From: Hymenopellis radicata
Lineage: Eukaryota; Basidiomycota; Agaricomycetes; Agaricales; Physalacriaceae
DNA length: 64,000 nucleotides
NCBI GenBank assembly: GCA_015501595.1
Contig: JADNRX010000034.1
Span: 212,643-276,642 of the forward strand
Reading direction: 5' to 3'
Of the stretch, positions 45,969 to 57,241 are shown piece by piece. The position numbers and the translations under genes are program-made. Under the pieces are notes generated by a model. That model saw only the letters and a list, made by a program, of their open reading frames with translations. It searched no databases and was not told the DNA's origin. Numbering within the stretch: position 1 is the stretch's first letter; the number at the start of each line of letters is the position of its first letter.

Positions 45969-48423
45969 TCAGCAGCCGTCGACGAGTCGGTTCTTCGGGA
46001 AGGGCTTTTTGTAGTCGTCAACCCAGGTGGTAAGGTTTGGGTTGGCGTATGCTTCGGGGAAGCTGAGGAAACCGTGAGGAAGTCCATACAAGCCTTCTTT
46101 AGAAAGCAGACACGTACGCTTTGATGTAGCTCTGAGTAGGGAAGTCGGCCGGGTCACAGCCAATGTTGATGTGCTTGGGATCTTGGTAGACGCGAATGTA
46201 GTCCACGAGCATGATAGCAGGGAACGTGAGGTGCTCAAGGTCGACGGTGCCAAAGTTCGTGGACATTCCGAGGTTGGCGATGATGTACTAAGTACAGTCC
46301 ATCAGGAAAGATTGTCGAGGGCAGATGCGAGACGTACCATAGGTTCTTGGGGGACTGGGCGGGCAGATATCTCGACACCGCTATCGGCGCCCATACCAGC
46401 TGCATTCAGTCTCCAAGCAAATTTGTTGTCGGAGACCCATTCGATGTACTGTGATTGCACTCAATATACCATGGTTGTCTTTGTGAATCAAGTGAACGCA
46501 CTGCATCATCAAACCCGGGTTTGTACTTCGACGATATGAGTCGCCTGTCCCAATCTGAAGAAGCGACCAAATGCCTACCTCAAAGCCGTATACAGAAAAA
46601 CACCCTCCCTCAAGTTGATAGCAATTCTGGTCCGTATCGGTAACGACAGACGTAGCTTGCTGAGTCTTCTCGCCTATGTACGTATTCAACACAGAAATGG
46701 TATCGTCGGCTATGATCAAGTTGTCCGAGGTGTTCTTCCAGACGTAGCCTTCATTAAAAGGCTAAATACCCAATGAATGAGTCATCAACACGGAACTGCA
46801 GGTGCAAGCCCACTCACAGCCCACTGCCCCGATTGCGAGGCTTGGCCGCGCAGCGGATCGCCAGTGACCTGCGAGACTATCAGGACACAAAGTCGAAACC
46901 CACTCGATGCACAAAGCGTACTTGGCCTTCAATGATATCGATTTCGGGAGCTGAGCGCCCAACGTAGCTGCCATCCTTGTACATCGGCCCAGGATGATCC
47001 TCCCCTGGACACGTGCACCGCGAAAGACGCTGTCCAGGAAGGTACGACAACTCGTAATTAACGTTCTCAGCGCCACTGGTCGTAGCAGCTTCGGGCTTTC
47101 CGCCGATAGTCTGATTGGGCGCCGCACCAACGTCGCAGGCATCGTAAGTATACGGCCACTGGCCCAAGTAGGTCAGTGTATATCGTGGACGCGAAGAACA
47201 CCCACCATTCCCTCAAGACTGGCTCCGTAACCAGCACGACCCAGATTTCCCATCGTCCATACGGCTGGCCACAGACCGACAATGTTATTCGCACCTGGAA
47301 GCTGTAAAGAAGTCTCGATGTATCCGCCTGTGAAACAGAATTTATTCCACGACGAAATTAGGCCTACATGATAATTATTGATTGCGCAGGACCATAAATG
47401 GATTTAGCTCACCTCCTTGATAATGCAAATCGTGCGTCTCCTTCTCAGACAATGTCAACACTAAATTCCCGTCTTTGGTGGTCACGGCTGCCGGGTCATA
47501 CCATTCCATATTATTTGTTTGCTGTCGGGTTCCACGAAGGTTCATTTTAGCGTAGAAAAGACGCTTCATGCACGTACCCAATAGTGGAGATCCACTGCCT
47601 CCCAGTATGGGTCGTCGCCAGGGTAGAAGGTACGACCATCCTGATTGAATTCGTCCGAAAATACGAGCTGCCAGGTGTTCCCATCCCTTTTGGACTTTAT
47701 CGTGTGGGCGTCCGAGGGAGTGTCCGAGTCAACCAAGGAGAACCCTCCAGACATGACTGGAACCTTTGTAATACTTTCAAAGGGAGATACATGCAGCGTG
47801 AAAAGGACGTACCTGGCCAGTCCCATTGACACCAAGGTTTTGGCCAGTCTGTTTACTTCTTAACTTATCTATGTGGTCCGCTACGGGGAATCCGACACTG
47901 ACTTGCACGTTAACAAACGATACGCTTCCTCACGAGGAGACACGCACAATAGCCCGAGGATACCCAAAACAACCAGTGACAAACATCCTAGGTTGGCTAG
48001 CCCCCGCGTGGAAAATGAAATATCGGCATCGTCGATAATTTTTCCATTTCGCACAGTCGGGTTGTGCAATACGTCGTCTGGCTCTGGGTATCGAGCATTC
48101 ACGTTGGAGCCCCAGGTCAAGGGATCAGCTCCAAGAGAGAACTAGCGCCACTATCAACGAAATTCATCGAAGAAGAGTTGAAAGAGCCACCGACCTTGTT
48201 CGAGATGGATGTCGTTCGGCCAATCTTGTGACGAGTAGTACCATACCGCGTCTCGCCTTCTAGTTTCTGCAAGGCACAGGTTACGAAGACGTTGCTCAAT
48301 GATGTAAAGCGGCCGTACAGCAGAAGAATCAGTATCAGAGTCCAATAGATGAGCACGGGACATGCTAGAATCAGATTCTGGACGCGGTAAGGACGGTCCT
48401 TTGCGATGGAAGGGAAAAGCCAT
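45969..48423 (-). CDS. KRE6/SKN1-type GH16 beta-glucan synthesis protein
   Basis: About ten exons from the ATG at 48423. The short cytoplasmic N-terminus (MSRAHLLDSDTDSSA, FSLGADPLTWGSN, DDVLHNP) leads to one signal-anchor segment (LANLGCLSLVVLGILGLL), a type II membrane layout. The lumenal GH16 domain shows WQLVFSDEFNQDGRTFYPGDD, DGNLVLTLSEK, YIETSLQLPG, GLWPAVWTMGN, RCTCPGEDHPGP, the catalytic EIDIIEGQ (ExDxxE) and, at the end, NLGMSTNFG and MLVDYIRVYQDP. The family is needed for beta-1,6-glucan assembly in ER/Golgi membranes. No premature stop is seen. One intron just after the membrane segment (near 47905-47950) lacks a clear GT donor and may use GC. The last codons read KKPFPKNRLVDGC. 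Confidence 0.93.
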
Positions 48424-49567
48424 GGTGGCAGTATTGGAGCAACTTTATAGTGTGAGAGCCTTGGTTGAAATTAATGATTCTTCAAAGATGCGTCAAGACC
48501 GGGGTGTGCAGTGATGTGATGTAAAGATCACGGGCGAGCTCCACGATGAAGCCTTGAAGGCAACGGGGGCATTGCACAAGTGCGTTGATCCGAGAGTAGA
48601 GCTAATTTTAGCACAGAAAGAGAGAGGCGAAAAGTAAAGCGAGAGTGGAGTCTTCAAGCAACAGGGCCGATGAATGTTGTTTCAACAGGTAACTTTTGTT
48701 CGGGGTAGACACGGCATTCACGGTGATGATGGGGTCTGAATCAAGTGTGGAACAGTGTATCGAATCTCGATAGAAACCATACTCGGCACTGTGCCCAAAA
48801 AGAACGGTAGCCAGGAGGGGGAAAGACATGGCGAGCTTAAATTTAGTGTACGAGGTGGCGGTTGGAAACGAGCAGCTGATTATGTAAGTCAGCCTGACGA
48901 TCGGGCCCTCGGGACGCGACACGCGACTTGACGACGCCATGGATGCCACCGCGTATGCTTGACGCGTGAATAGTTGAACAGCCATAGTACGGACGGTGAG
49001 TATGGGTGTTGTCCCGTTCGTCGTGACATTAATTAATAGTCAGTCGGTATGTACAGAATTCGAGATATATGCGTGTCAGCGCTGACGCGTTACTTATAGC
49101 AGTTGACGAAGAGATGGGCCGCTTCAGCGTTCGATCATCGTGTGTCGTACGGCTATGACGGCGTAGAGCGCGTATCCAAGAACCCTTGAGTTCAGTGCAC
49201 GTTGCTGGATGGCGCGCGCTTGATTTACGGCACCAATCGTCTACAAAATCACAGAGAGTTCATATCAATTTGCAAACTTTTGTGATGCTCGGAAACAGGA
49301 CGGATTTGATGTCGCGAAATAGAGAGCCTGCCGAGTTATCATATCTGCACTATCTGGCTGATGAGGTCATCCAGCGTCTCTCTTATCCTCCACCACAGCA
49401 AGGCATTGCGAGAGCCTCCGACATTTGCGTGTTACGCCCGCTTAATGATTGTAGCGTCTGTCAGCAATTCCGACGAGCATATACCCTCTACGATTGCACC
49501 TTTCCGTATGTTTTCCGAACGACTCGTAAAACAAGCATCACCGTGGACACCTCTATCAGCATCCTAA
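48424..49567. other. Intergenic upstream of GH16 and OXP1
   Basis: The frame at 48608-48985 (minus) is open but has no family resemblance, and the one at 49186-49590 (plus) overlaps the OXP1 start in another phase. Probably promoters of the divergent genes. Confidence 0.4.
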
Positions 49568-52250
49568 ATGGCCCCAGAAATCCCCGATAGATCTATACGC
49601 ATCTGCGCTGACCGTGGCGGCACTTTCTGCGATGTTCACGCGTACGTCCATGTCCAGCTTTGATGGCTCAAATTGAGCGCTGTCATGTAGATCATATCCC
49701 GGTCCTGATGGAGTCGAGAAGGAAATTGTGGTGAAACTTTGCAAGTCAAGCCTCCTCGTACTATACAGCCTCTCATCCTCCCTTCAGTATCGCAGGATCC
49801 GGCCAATTACAAAGATGCACCGACAGAGGGAATCCGCCGAATACTAGAGATTGTGACTGGAGAGTCGATCCCTCGCGGGTCAATCCTTAAGACGGATAAG
49901 ATTGGCACGTCTTTTCTCTCATTTTCAATCATGTACGATAACGGTCCACGTAGATTATATACGATTGTCTACAACTGTGGCAACGAACGCTCTCCTGGAA
50001 CGCAAAGGCCACAAACATGCTCTCCTCATAACAAAAGGATTCCAGGACCTCCTCCTTATTGGCAATCAGTCCCGACCAAAGATATTCGACCTCAACATCC
50101 GGCGAACTCCCCCGCTGTACTCGACCGTGATGGAGGTGGACGAGCGCGTTACTCTCGTGGGATATACATCCGACCCACAAGCCGAAGAGCACGCTATACA
50201 GTTTGACGAACACGGGAAAGTTGCGCGAGGATACACGGGGAAAGGCTGGGACGGGCAAGGACAAGCAGAGGGTCCTGGTGAAATCGTTCAAGGTCTTTCT
50301 GGGGAAGCCGTTAGGATTATGAAGAAGCCAGGTATGTTAACCAGCCATGCAACCCAACGTTTCGCTAAAATCATGAGTAGATTTAACCTCAGTAAGAGCT
50401 GATCTGCAGAAGCTCTACGATGCAGGATATCGCTCCGTCGCGATTGTCTTCGTCCATTCATACACATACCCTGAACATGAACGCGCCGTCGGGGAACTTG
50501 CACGCTCTATAGGCTTCACCCAGGTGTCGGAATCCGCGTCTCTCCTTCCAATGATCAAAATTGTACCGAGAGGCGTTTCGTCAACAGCTGATGCATACCT
50601 CACGCCCATCTTGAGAGAATATCTCGACGGCTTCTTCTCAGGTTTCGACGCAAAGCTCAAGGATGGCACATTGCGAAGTCCCCGAGTCGAGTTTATGGGA
50701 AGCGATGGTGGTCTGCTGGATCTCGATAATTTCTCTGGGTTGAAGAGTATTCTCAGCGGACCAGCTGGTGGTGTGGTTGGCTACGCCCTCACCAGTTGGG
50801 ATGAGAAGACAAAGCGGCCAATCATTGGGTACGATCTTTTTTATTGTAACTCGTTGCACCTCACTCATTGAGGCGTAGATTGGACGTCGGTGGTACATCT
50901 ACCGATGTATCGCGTTTCGACGGACGCTACGAAGTTGTATACGAGACTACTACTGCTGGCGTGACAATACAATCACCTCAGCTTGACATCAATACCGTCG
51001 CCGCTGGTGGTGGATCCTGTTTGTCTTTCCGGAATGGCCTCTTCCTTGCTGGACCTGAGAGTGCCGGTGCTCAACCGGGACCGGCCTGTTATCGGAAAGG
51101 AGGTCCATTAGCAGTTACCGATGCGAACCTCTTGCTTGGTCGTCTCGTACCGGATTACTTCCCGAAAATATTCGGCGAGTCGGAGAAGGAGCCATTGGAT
51201 GCGCAAGCGAGTAAAGAGAAGTTTGACCTCGTGGTATCGGAGATCAACTCGCAACAGGCGGGCAAGGAGTTGAGCCTCGATGAAGTCGTTTACGGGTAAG
51301 TTGGCAACTATTGGCTGCATACTTTCTTGACTCGGCCATCAGATTCATCAAGGTTGCGAATGAGACTATGGCTAGACCGATTCGCGCTCTCACAGAGGCT
51401 AGAGGACATGCGACGTCGAAGCATGTGTAAGTCGCTTGTCAAACACTTTATAATTTGTGCTGATGGTTACATAGATTGGCAAGCTTTGGTGGTGCCGGTG
51501 GACAGCACGCCTGCGAGATCGCCAGCTTGCTCGGAATCAAAACTATCCTCATCCACCGCTACAGCTCCATCTTGTCTGCATATGGCTTGGCTCTAGCAGA
51601 TCGTGCCTACGAGTTACAAGAGCCCTCCTCCGCTTTCTACTCCGAGTCGACGAAGCCGACGTTACTTGCGCGCTTGGACAAGCTGACGCATGACGTCCAA
51701 ACAGAGCTGCGACGGCAGGGCTTCGAGGACAGCAGGATACACGTCGAGCGCATGTTGAATATGCGGTTTGAGGGCACTGATACGGCGTTGATGGTTCTAC
51801 CGGCTCCTGGAGAAAACGAGGACTTTGAAGCTGCTTTCAAGAGGGTCTACAAGTCTGAGTTTGGGTTCTTGTTAGAAACTAAGACTATCACGGTTGATGA
51901 TATCAAGGTGCGTTCATCCCTCTCTGTAGGAGATTTATCGTGAGTATTTACTCGTTCTTCAGGTTCGAGGCATCGGAAAAACGTTTGATACTTTGGGAGA
52001 GTCGGTCTATTCAGAGGTTTCCAGGCTACAGCGGAGTACTGTCAGCCCGGATTCGAGCGACTCGAAGCATTCTGTTTATTTCGAGAAGCTTGGGCGGGTG
52101 AACGACACGCCGGTGTATCTGCTTGATCAGCTGCGAGTTGGTGATGAAGTGAAGGGGCCGGCGATGATCATTGACGATACGCAGACGATAGTGATTGTAC
52201 CGGGAGCTACGGCGCTCGTTACTAGTCGACATTTGTATGTTGAGATGTAA
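49568..52250 (+). CDS. OXP1: 5-oxoprolinase, truncated after the HyuA half
   Basis: Nine exons, 49568-49641, 49691-49740, 49788-49904, 49954-50331, 50381-50828, 50879-51295, 51343-51427, 51476-51907 and 51963-52250, give 762 residues; fungal OXP1 is about 1,280-1,300. Landmarks: [111 protein letters not shown] and a final [12 protein letters not shown]...TSRHLYVEM. This is the ATP-binding HyuA part of the enzyme that opens 5-oxoproline to glutamate in glutathione turnover. The HyuB half is absent. The apparent stop lies inside GTAAGT, a consensus splice donor, suggesting that the gene once continued. Introns 2 and 3 appear to use GC donors. Confidence 0.92.
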
Positions 52251-52534
52251 GTAGAGGTAGTTCTTCGATTCATAACAGCTGTCGACCTCAACACATGGTT
52301 ACTTTCCTTTGAACGGCTTAGAATTTTGTTTTGCAACTTTAGGACTCGATACAAAATTTCATTTCACATTGTTGTTTACTACTCGGTACTGGCGACTTCA
52401 ATACTTGGGATGGCGAGATAAAGGCGGCGGAGGGCGCACAGCGCTGCGCCACATCATGTGGTCAAAACACTGCCAGTGCCGGAATCGAAACCGTTAGTAA
52501 CTTGAACGATTGAAGATTCAAAGCTAAGGTGACA
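52251..52534. other. Sequence following the OXP1 truncation
   Basis: Nothing resembling the HyuB domain occurs here on either strand. A GGTTTCGATTCC box on the minus strand near 52480-52495 resembles a tRNA B box but has no supporting cloverleaf. Confidence 0.45.
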
Positions 52535-52800
52535 GTGGACACCGACGTTTGGTGGTAATACTGGGTAATAATTCCACTTTTTACATAGCCTGAAATAGTG
52601 CTTTTTCTACTCACTTTTTGAAGTGAGCCGGCACTTTTGACAAGTAAGAGTGTGCCTTGACAAGTGAAAGGCTGCTTTTCTTGAAGTAAGTCCTTGGTCT
52701 CGGAAAGTGAATATCTACTTTGGTAAAGTAAACTTTGCTTTCCAGAAGTGAGCTCTCACTTCCATGAAGTAGAACCTCACTTCTGATTTGATCAGAAGCA
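52535..52800. repeat. Solo arm of the foldback repeat family
   Basis: The left part (ACCGACGTTTGG, GTAATACTGGGTAA, CACTTTTTACATAGCC) matches, with divergence, the right-hand side of the palindrome centre at 56906 (ACCGACGTATGG, AAATACTGTGTAA). It then runs into eight or so CACTT/AAGTG units spaced about 20 bases apart (GAAGTGAGCCGGCACTTTTGA and similar), as in each arm of that element. The matching second arm is absent. Confidence 0.7.
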
Positions 52801-54554
52801 CGGCAAAGAGGCGGTAGAAGGGCGGATGTGGCGTTTCCGCTGCACACCATATCGAGATGATCGCGCCAGGTCACCGCACGAAAATTGCACCAATCGTACT
52901 GTAAGTGTTATATTCAAATCCTTATAAGCGATTATACATAGATGGTATAGTGAACTAAGGGCGCGCATCCAGACGTTCCCGCTCATCGTCGCCGAAGTCG
53001 GAGAAGGGCGCGACTGATATTGTTCACGTCCTCAGCGTAGCGAGCATCTTCCTTCTCGTATTCATGTCTGACGCATCTTCTTGAGTGTAGTTCGCTTACG
53101 GAGCCTTAAAGACCGGCCTTGAGAAGGTTCACTACGGATTTCGCGCGCCGCAAGATCCCCATCCGTGTCAACGTTATCCAGGGGCCTTCCCTTCCGAAAT
53201 GGTCCCCCTTGAAGGTCTCCAAAAGATGAACACCGGACACTGACAGATGCGATCCGGGAGCCTTCGGCCTTGCAGTTCGACCTATTTCATCGTCGCCAAG
53301 GTCCCGTCCTGTGTCAATGTAATACCCTCGACGCTCGTGAACTCCACCAGACGACGACGACGTCGCTAGACTGTAGTCGCCATGATTGTTCATCCTAAAC
53401 CCCGTCGTTTAGAGTAGTCCATGCTGTGGGTCCTTATTTGTCTTCCTCATTTGCGTCCTCGGGCTTGTTCATCCACCCTTGTCGACATTGTTTGGTCATC
53501 CTCAAATGTCGGGCTATCGACTTTTTCTTGTTGTTTGAGGTGTCCTCGTCGTAATTGTCCTTAATCTTCCGGGCTGCTATTATCCCCAGACCTTGACTGT
53601 GTCCTTCCGTCCTTCCGCGGCGTCGTGATCAGGGTATCATTGCCCGTTCTATTCCTAGGATCCACCGTTTGAAGGAGATGATGAGAATTATAGTATCAGG
53701 TTGGTTGAAAAGTCGGAGATTATTGGCAACTGGGAGAGGCGCGTCAGTGGCCAGTGTCTAGGAAAATCAAGACTACGCACTGCAAGTTCAAAACTTGGCA
53801 CACCCTCATTCGTCGACGGCGCCAGTTCGCGTTTATTCTGCGGTGTAGAATCTCTGTGATCGAAAGCGGTCGAGGACGCGATTTCCCTATGAACTCCTCA
53901 AGAGGAAGGGCGTTGGAATAATAGTGCGGTAGATGCACTCTTGGAGCGTCGACGGAGGCATCCTCATTTGGCTCGCTGCGGTCCGAAACTCCACCTTTAT
54001 CATTGCTGCTGATAATCAATACAACATACTCAAATTTCAACACGCTTTAGTCCAGTAAGTATGCTTTCCACAAAATGTCGGCCACTTGTTGGGTCTAAGG
54101 AAAGAATCGACATGAGCACGATGAGAGGATTAGTCAACATAAGACGAGCCGACCCGCTCCACGCCAAATATCGCGTTGCCGTTTGACGCGTCCCGTCGCC
54201 TTGACAGTGGTGACGCTGCGTCTTACGAGCATGGTTTCATGCCTCTACAGAGAAGATGAGTGAAACGAGGGCCATCCTAGCTTGGTCAGTGTCAAAGGAC
54301 AGACACCACGCCCCACCCGAGGTTTCAAATGTCTGAGAGAGTAGTCTTGGTGTCGTCGTCGACAGACCAGCATCGCACAATGAGTTCGCTTGGGTGTCGT
54401 CTACCACATGGCACATGGTCATGCCCTTGGGGATGTTCTGGTAGAAGGAGTCGCGACGTTCCGCGGCTGGGTAGAAGGTATGGCGGTCGTGTTCGCATCG
54501 CTCGTGAACAGTTCAGGTACAGTAGAGACATCCAGTTCGAGGAAAGGCCTGTGT
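52801..54554. other. 1.75 kb of accessory sequence, no supported gene
   Basis: Minus-strand frames at 53106-53393 and 53744-54043 are open but not recognisable. Base composition and lack of conserved motifs suggest decayed sequence. Confidence 0.35.
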
Positions 54555-55240
54555 GATATGATGACGAGTTTATTGTTGAGACCAAATCTACATTCGGGGG
54601 TGCCGGACAGGTAAGCGCACATTTATATGTGGCTGTCTACGTCGGCATGTAAAATGGTACCTAGTGGGCGTGGGTCTAATGATTTGGAGTGAATCGCGGG
54701 ACACACCTTTAGCGACGGTTTCGACCACATCGACAAAAGCCTCATTCTTCTTGTATTTGACATCCCCACGTCGCCAGCTCATTATCTTGGACGACTCTTC
54801 TGCCCCAATAGCTGGAGAGACGATGCTCTGTGTCGTGATATATGTCTTGAGGGTATCGATCTCGCTGTTTTGCAAGTATACAAAGTCAATTATCTCTAGA
54901 GGATGTTGAGATTCGGTAAGAGTAAAAGAAAAGGCGCGCGGACCGTCGAAAACTCGTATATCAACACGAAATTCTCTCCGTCACTCTTCCCCAAGTAAGT
55001 CTTGCAGATATTAATGAAGCGGTAACAAAATTCGAACAGCAGCGCTGCGTGTTTGTCCTGCATAACGGTCGGTCAGTACGGCAGACGAGTAGGCCGTGGG
55101 GACTAGAGATGGCGCGAATAGACCACATACTTGGTGACTGTCACGACATATAAATCGAACGTGGAAGAAACTTGTCGAGCCCAGGGTTATAATTGGCGAT
55201 CGAACATCGCGATTCGACACGACCTGAATCCGGAACCAAT
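54555..55240 (-). pseudogene. AP-2 (or AP-1) mu subunit pseudogene
   Basis: The reverse strand holds a recognisable series of clathrin-adaptor mu segments in order: RIQVVSNRDVRSPIITLG then STSFFHVR, DLYVVTVTK, LLFEFCYRFINICKTYLGK, ENFVLIYEF, a shifted FDGPRAFSF-like stretch, NSEIDTLKTYITTQSIVSP, AEESSKI, SWRRGDVKYKKNEAFVDVVE and finally HINVR and YLSGTPECRFGLNNKLVI. At least two frameshifts occur inside exons (after FHVR near 55156 and in the IYEF stretch near 54945). The start and the C-terminal cargo-binding half are missing. Several intron borders persist, so this is a decayed genomic copy, not a processed one. The parent gene would bind cargo motifs and Arf or lipids in clathrin-coated vesicles. 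Confidence 0.85.
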
Positions 55241-55368
55241 GGCAGACGACAGCGGCTACAGTCGTTAATGGATTTATGAACGATGCCAATGGGATGAAGA
55301 CATACCTGGAACACGGACCAAGATCGTGTCGCCGCCTCCTGTGAAACTCCGCGTATAGCCCAAGCCCT

Positions 55369-55760
55369 TCATATATCATCCTGCGTCCAGATAAGGTGGT
55401 CAGCTGGCAGACCGGCCAACACATAAATGTGATGCATGTCGGTCAAGAAATCCGTACGGGTCCAGGACTCCCGACGCTCTTTGAAAGCGATTTGGTAGAC
55501 CCTTTCGTCTAAGCTTTCCTCGCAGGTGGTAGGTGCAGAAAAGGCGGCGGTGGATGATAAAGGAGTAGTGGATGAGGATATGGGCTTGTCAGAAGGTGTG
55601 ATAGCCGAGGGTGGTGGTGAATTACAATTGGGGACATGGGCGCGTAAAATCTCTTCCATACGTATACGCTCGGCGAAGGTACGCTTCGGCGAAGGTAACG
55701 AAAGGGTGACATATGTCTTGGGAACGTGCGCAAAGTCCTGTTCAGGGCGCTCCAGCGAGC
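55369..55760 (-). CDS. Possible exon of an unrecognised protein
   Basis: An open minus-strand frame reads VPKTYVTLSLPSPKRTFAER, EEILRAHVPNC, a Ser/Thr/Pro linker, then VYQIAFKERRESWTRTDFLTD and ends near a possible donor. The sequence looks protein-like but has no family match that I know. Further frames to 56335 on the same strand may be earlier exons. It could equally be a decayed fragment within the repeat-rich island. Confidence 0.3.
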
Positions 55761-56249
55761 GCGGGATGGGTTCGTTTTCGGCTGTGGACGCGATGGGCTA
55801 TGGTAGCGTGCAGCGTGCGCCAGTCCACAACGGACGCGCCGTAACGAAGGAGATGGAATTATCCGCCGTCGTTAGCCGTCACGACTAGTGCGCCGGCATT
55901 GGCGTGGTCGTGATGAGCGCGAGCGCTAGGTCCTTGTATGAAAGACAGTCGGGAAGACGTGTGGAAGGATGTCGCTTGCGACGACGGCCGGCGTGAGGAG
56001 GGCATCCGACGAGGTCGCGTTGCAGGAAGCTGCTTCGCAGTTGCTGTGGAAAAGGGACAGCGACTGTGAGCAGTGTTCAAATTCAGCGCCAGCAGCGAGC
56101 GCGTCGACGGATAGAGGCTCGATGGAGAAGACAGGTCTACGTCGTGGAGGTAGTATGACGAAGCCAGTGACAAATTGGACGGTGCACGCTGCATTCGAGG
56201 GTAATCGGCGTCCATGTCACGGCTGCTGGGCTTGAGGCTCTGCGAGAAC

Positions 56250-56566
56250 AGGCGCCGCCTGGCGGCGCCGTAGCAGGTGAGATGCACAAGACGACAGTCG
56301 CCGGCCACGTCTTGAAAATGAGAACAAGTATTCATCTTGCCCTGAGACCGCCGCGGGTAAGTCAGCGCACAACGGGGTCTAGGGTGAGAAGATACAGGCT
56401 CACCTTCTTATACCCCCAAGAACAATCAACATAGACGCGCTTGACGCGCTGGTCACGATGATTAAACACAGAGAGAGCTGTGTTTGTTTTCCTTTGTTTC
56501 GCAGTGACTGGCTTACCTATTTAGGAACGATCGCCGACTTGACATACTTGGCGCGTCGCGTTCATC
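56250..56566 (+). repeat. Left copy of a ~310 bp inverted repeat
   Basis: Reads, with substitutions and small indels, as the reverse complement of 59281-59590. Shared blocks include CCTGGCGGCG.CGTAGC, ACAGTCGCC, CTTGCCCTGAGACC, CGCGGGTAAGTCAGC, GGGGTCTAGGGT, AAGAACAATCAAC, GACGCGCTGGTCACG, TTAAACACAGAG and GCAGTGACTG. The pair flanks the palindrome and the transposase gene. Confidence 0.85.
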
Positions 56567-56581
56567 TCTCATACACGCCCG

Positions 56582-57241
56582 AATGATACCGACTCATTTT
56601 CTCATTAGGACATATGGCGGGGCTGGCGGGACGAACGTGAGGTCTTCCACAAAGCTGTGCAGGAAAGTGCCGTTCACTTCCGTAAAGTGGCGTCTCACTT
56701 CCGAAAAGTGACCGCTTACTTTTGAGAAGTGTCTGCTCACTTTCGAGTGTGGGCAGTCACTTTTCAAACTTGAGTGATCATTTTGAAAAGTGCAATGTCA
56801 AAATTCCAAGTGCACAGTCACTTCGAAGAGTGATCACACGAAATTTAGGGCGAAAAAGGCAAAGTAAGTGAAAATTGAATTTTTACACAGTATTACGCCC
56901 ATACCGACGTATGGGCGAAATACTGTGTAAAAATTCAATTTTCACTTACTTTGCCTTTTTCGCCCAAATTTCGTGTGATCACTCTTCAAAGTGATGGTGT
57001 GCTTCAAAATTTGACGTTGCACTTTTGAAAATGATCACTCAAGTTTGAAAAGTGAATGCCCACTCTCGAAAGTGAGCAGACACTTTTCAGAAGCAAGCGG
57101 GCACTTTTCAGAAGTGAGACGCCACTTTACGGAAGTGAAGCGGCACTTTTCCGCACAGCTTCGTAGAAGACCCGACCTTACTCCGTAATAGTCCCGCCAG
57201 GCGCGCCATATGTCCCAATTAGGAAACTACTCGGTATCATT
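56582..57241. repeat. Foldback element, ~660 bp palindrome of ~20 bp motifs
   Basis: Arms of roughly 325 bases face each other around a four-base centre (CGAC) at 56906-56909. The inner ~60 bases of each arm match with a single mismatch. Outer parts are diverged, but the ends agree: AATGATACCGA at the left and its complement at the right, with GGACATATGGCG and GGCGGGAC further in. Most of each arm consists of about ten CACTTTTNNNAAGTG-like units at ~20 base spacing, themselves small palindromes. Single-stranded DNA or RNA from it would form one long hairpin. No open frame is carried. It ends 26 bases from the stop codon of the transposase. Confidence 0.9.

Noticed and set aside
48608..48985. 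125-codon minus-strand ORF upstream of the GH16 gene
   Set aside because: No family resemblance; lies in the expected promoter region.
52470..52500. tRNA B-box-like GGTTTCGATTCC on the minus strand
   Set aside because: The flanking bases do not form the T stem, anticodon arm or acceptor stem of a tRNA; it could be a degenerate SINE but there is no second feature.
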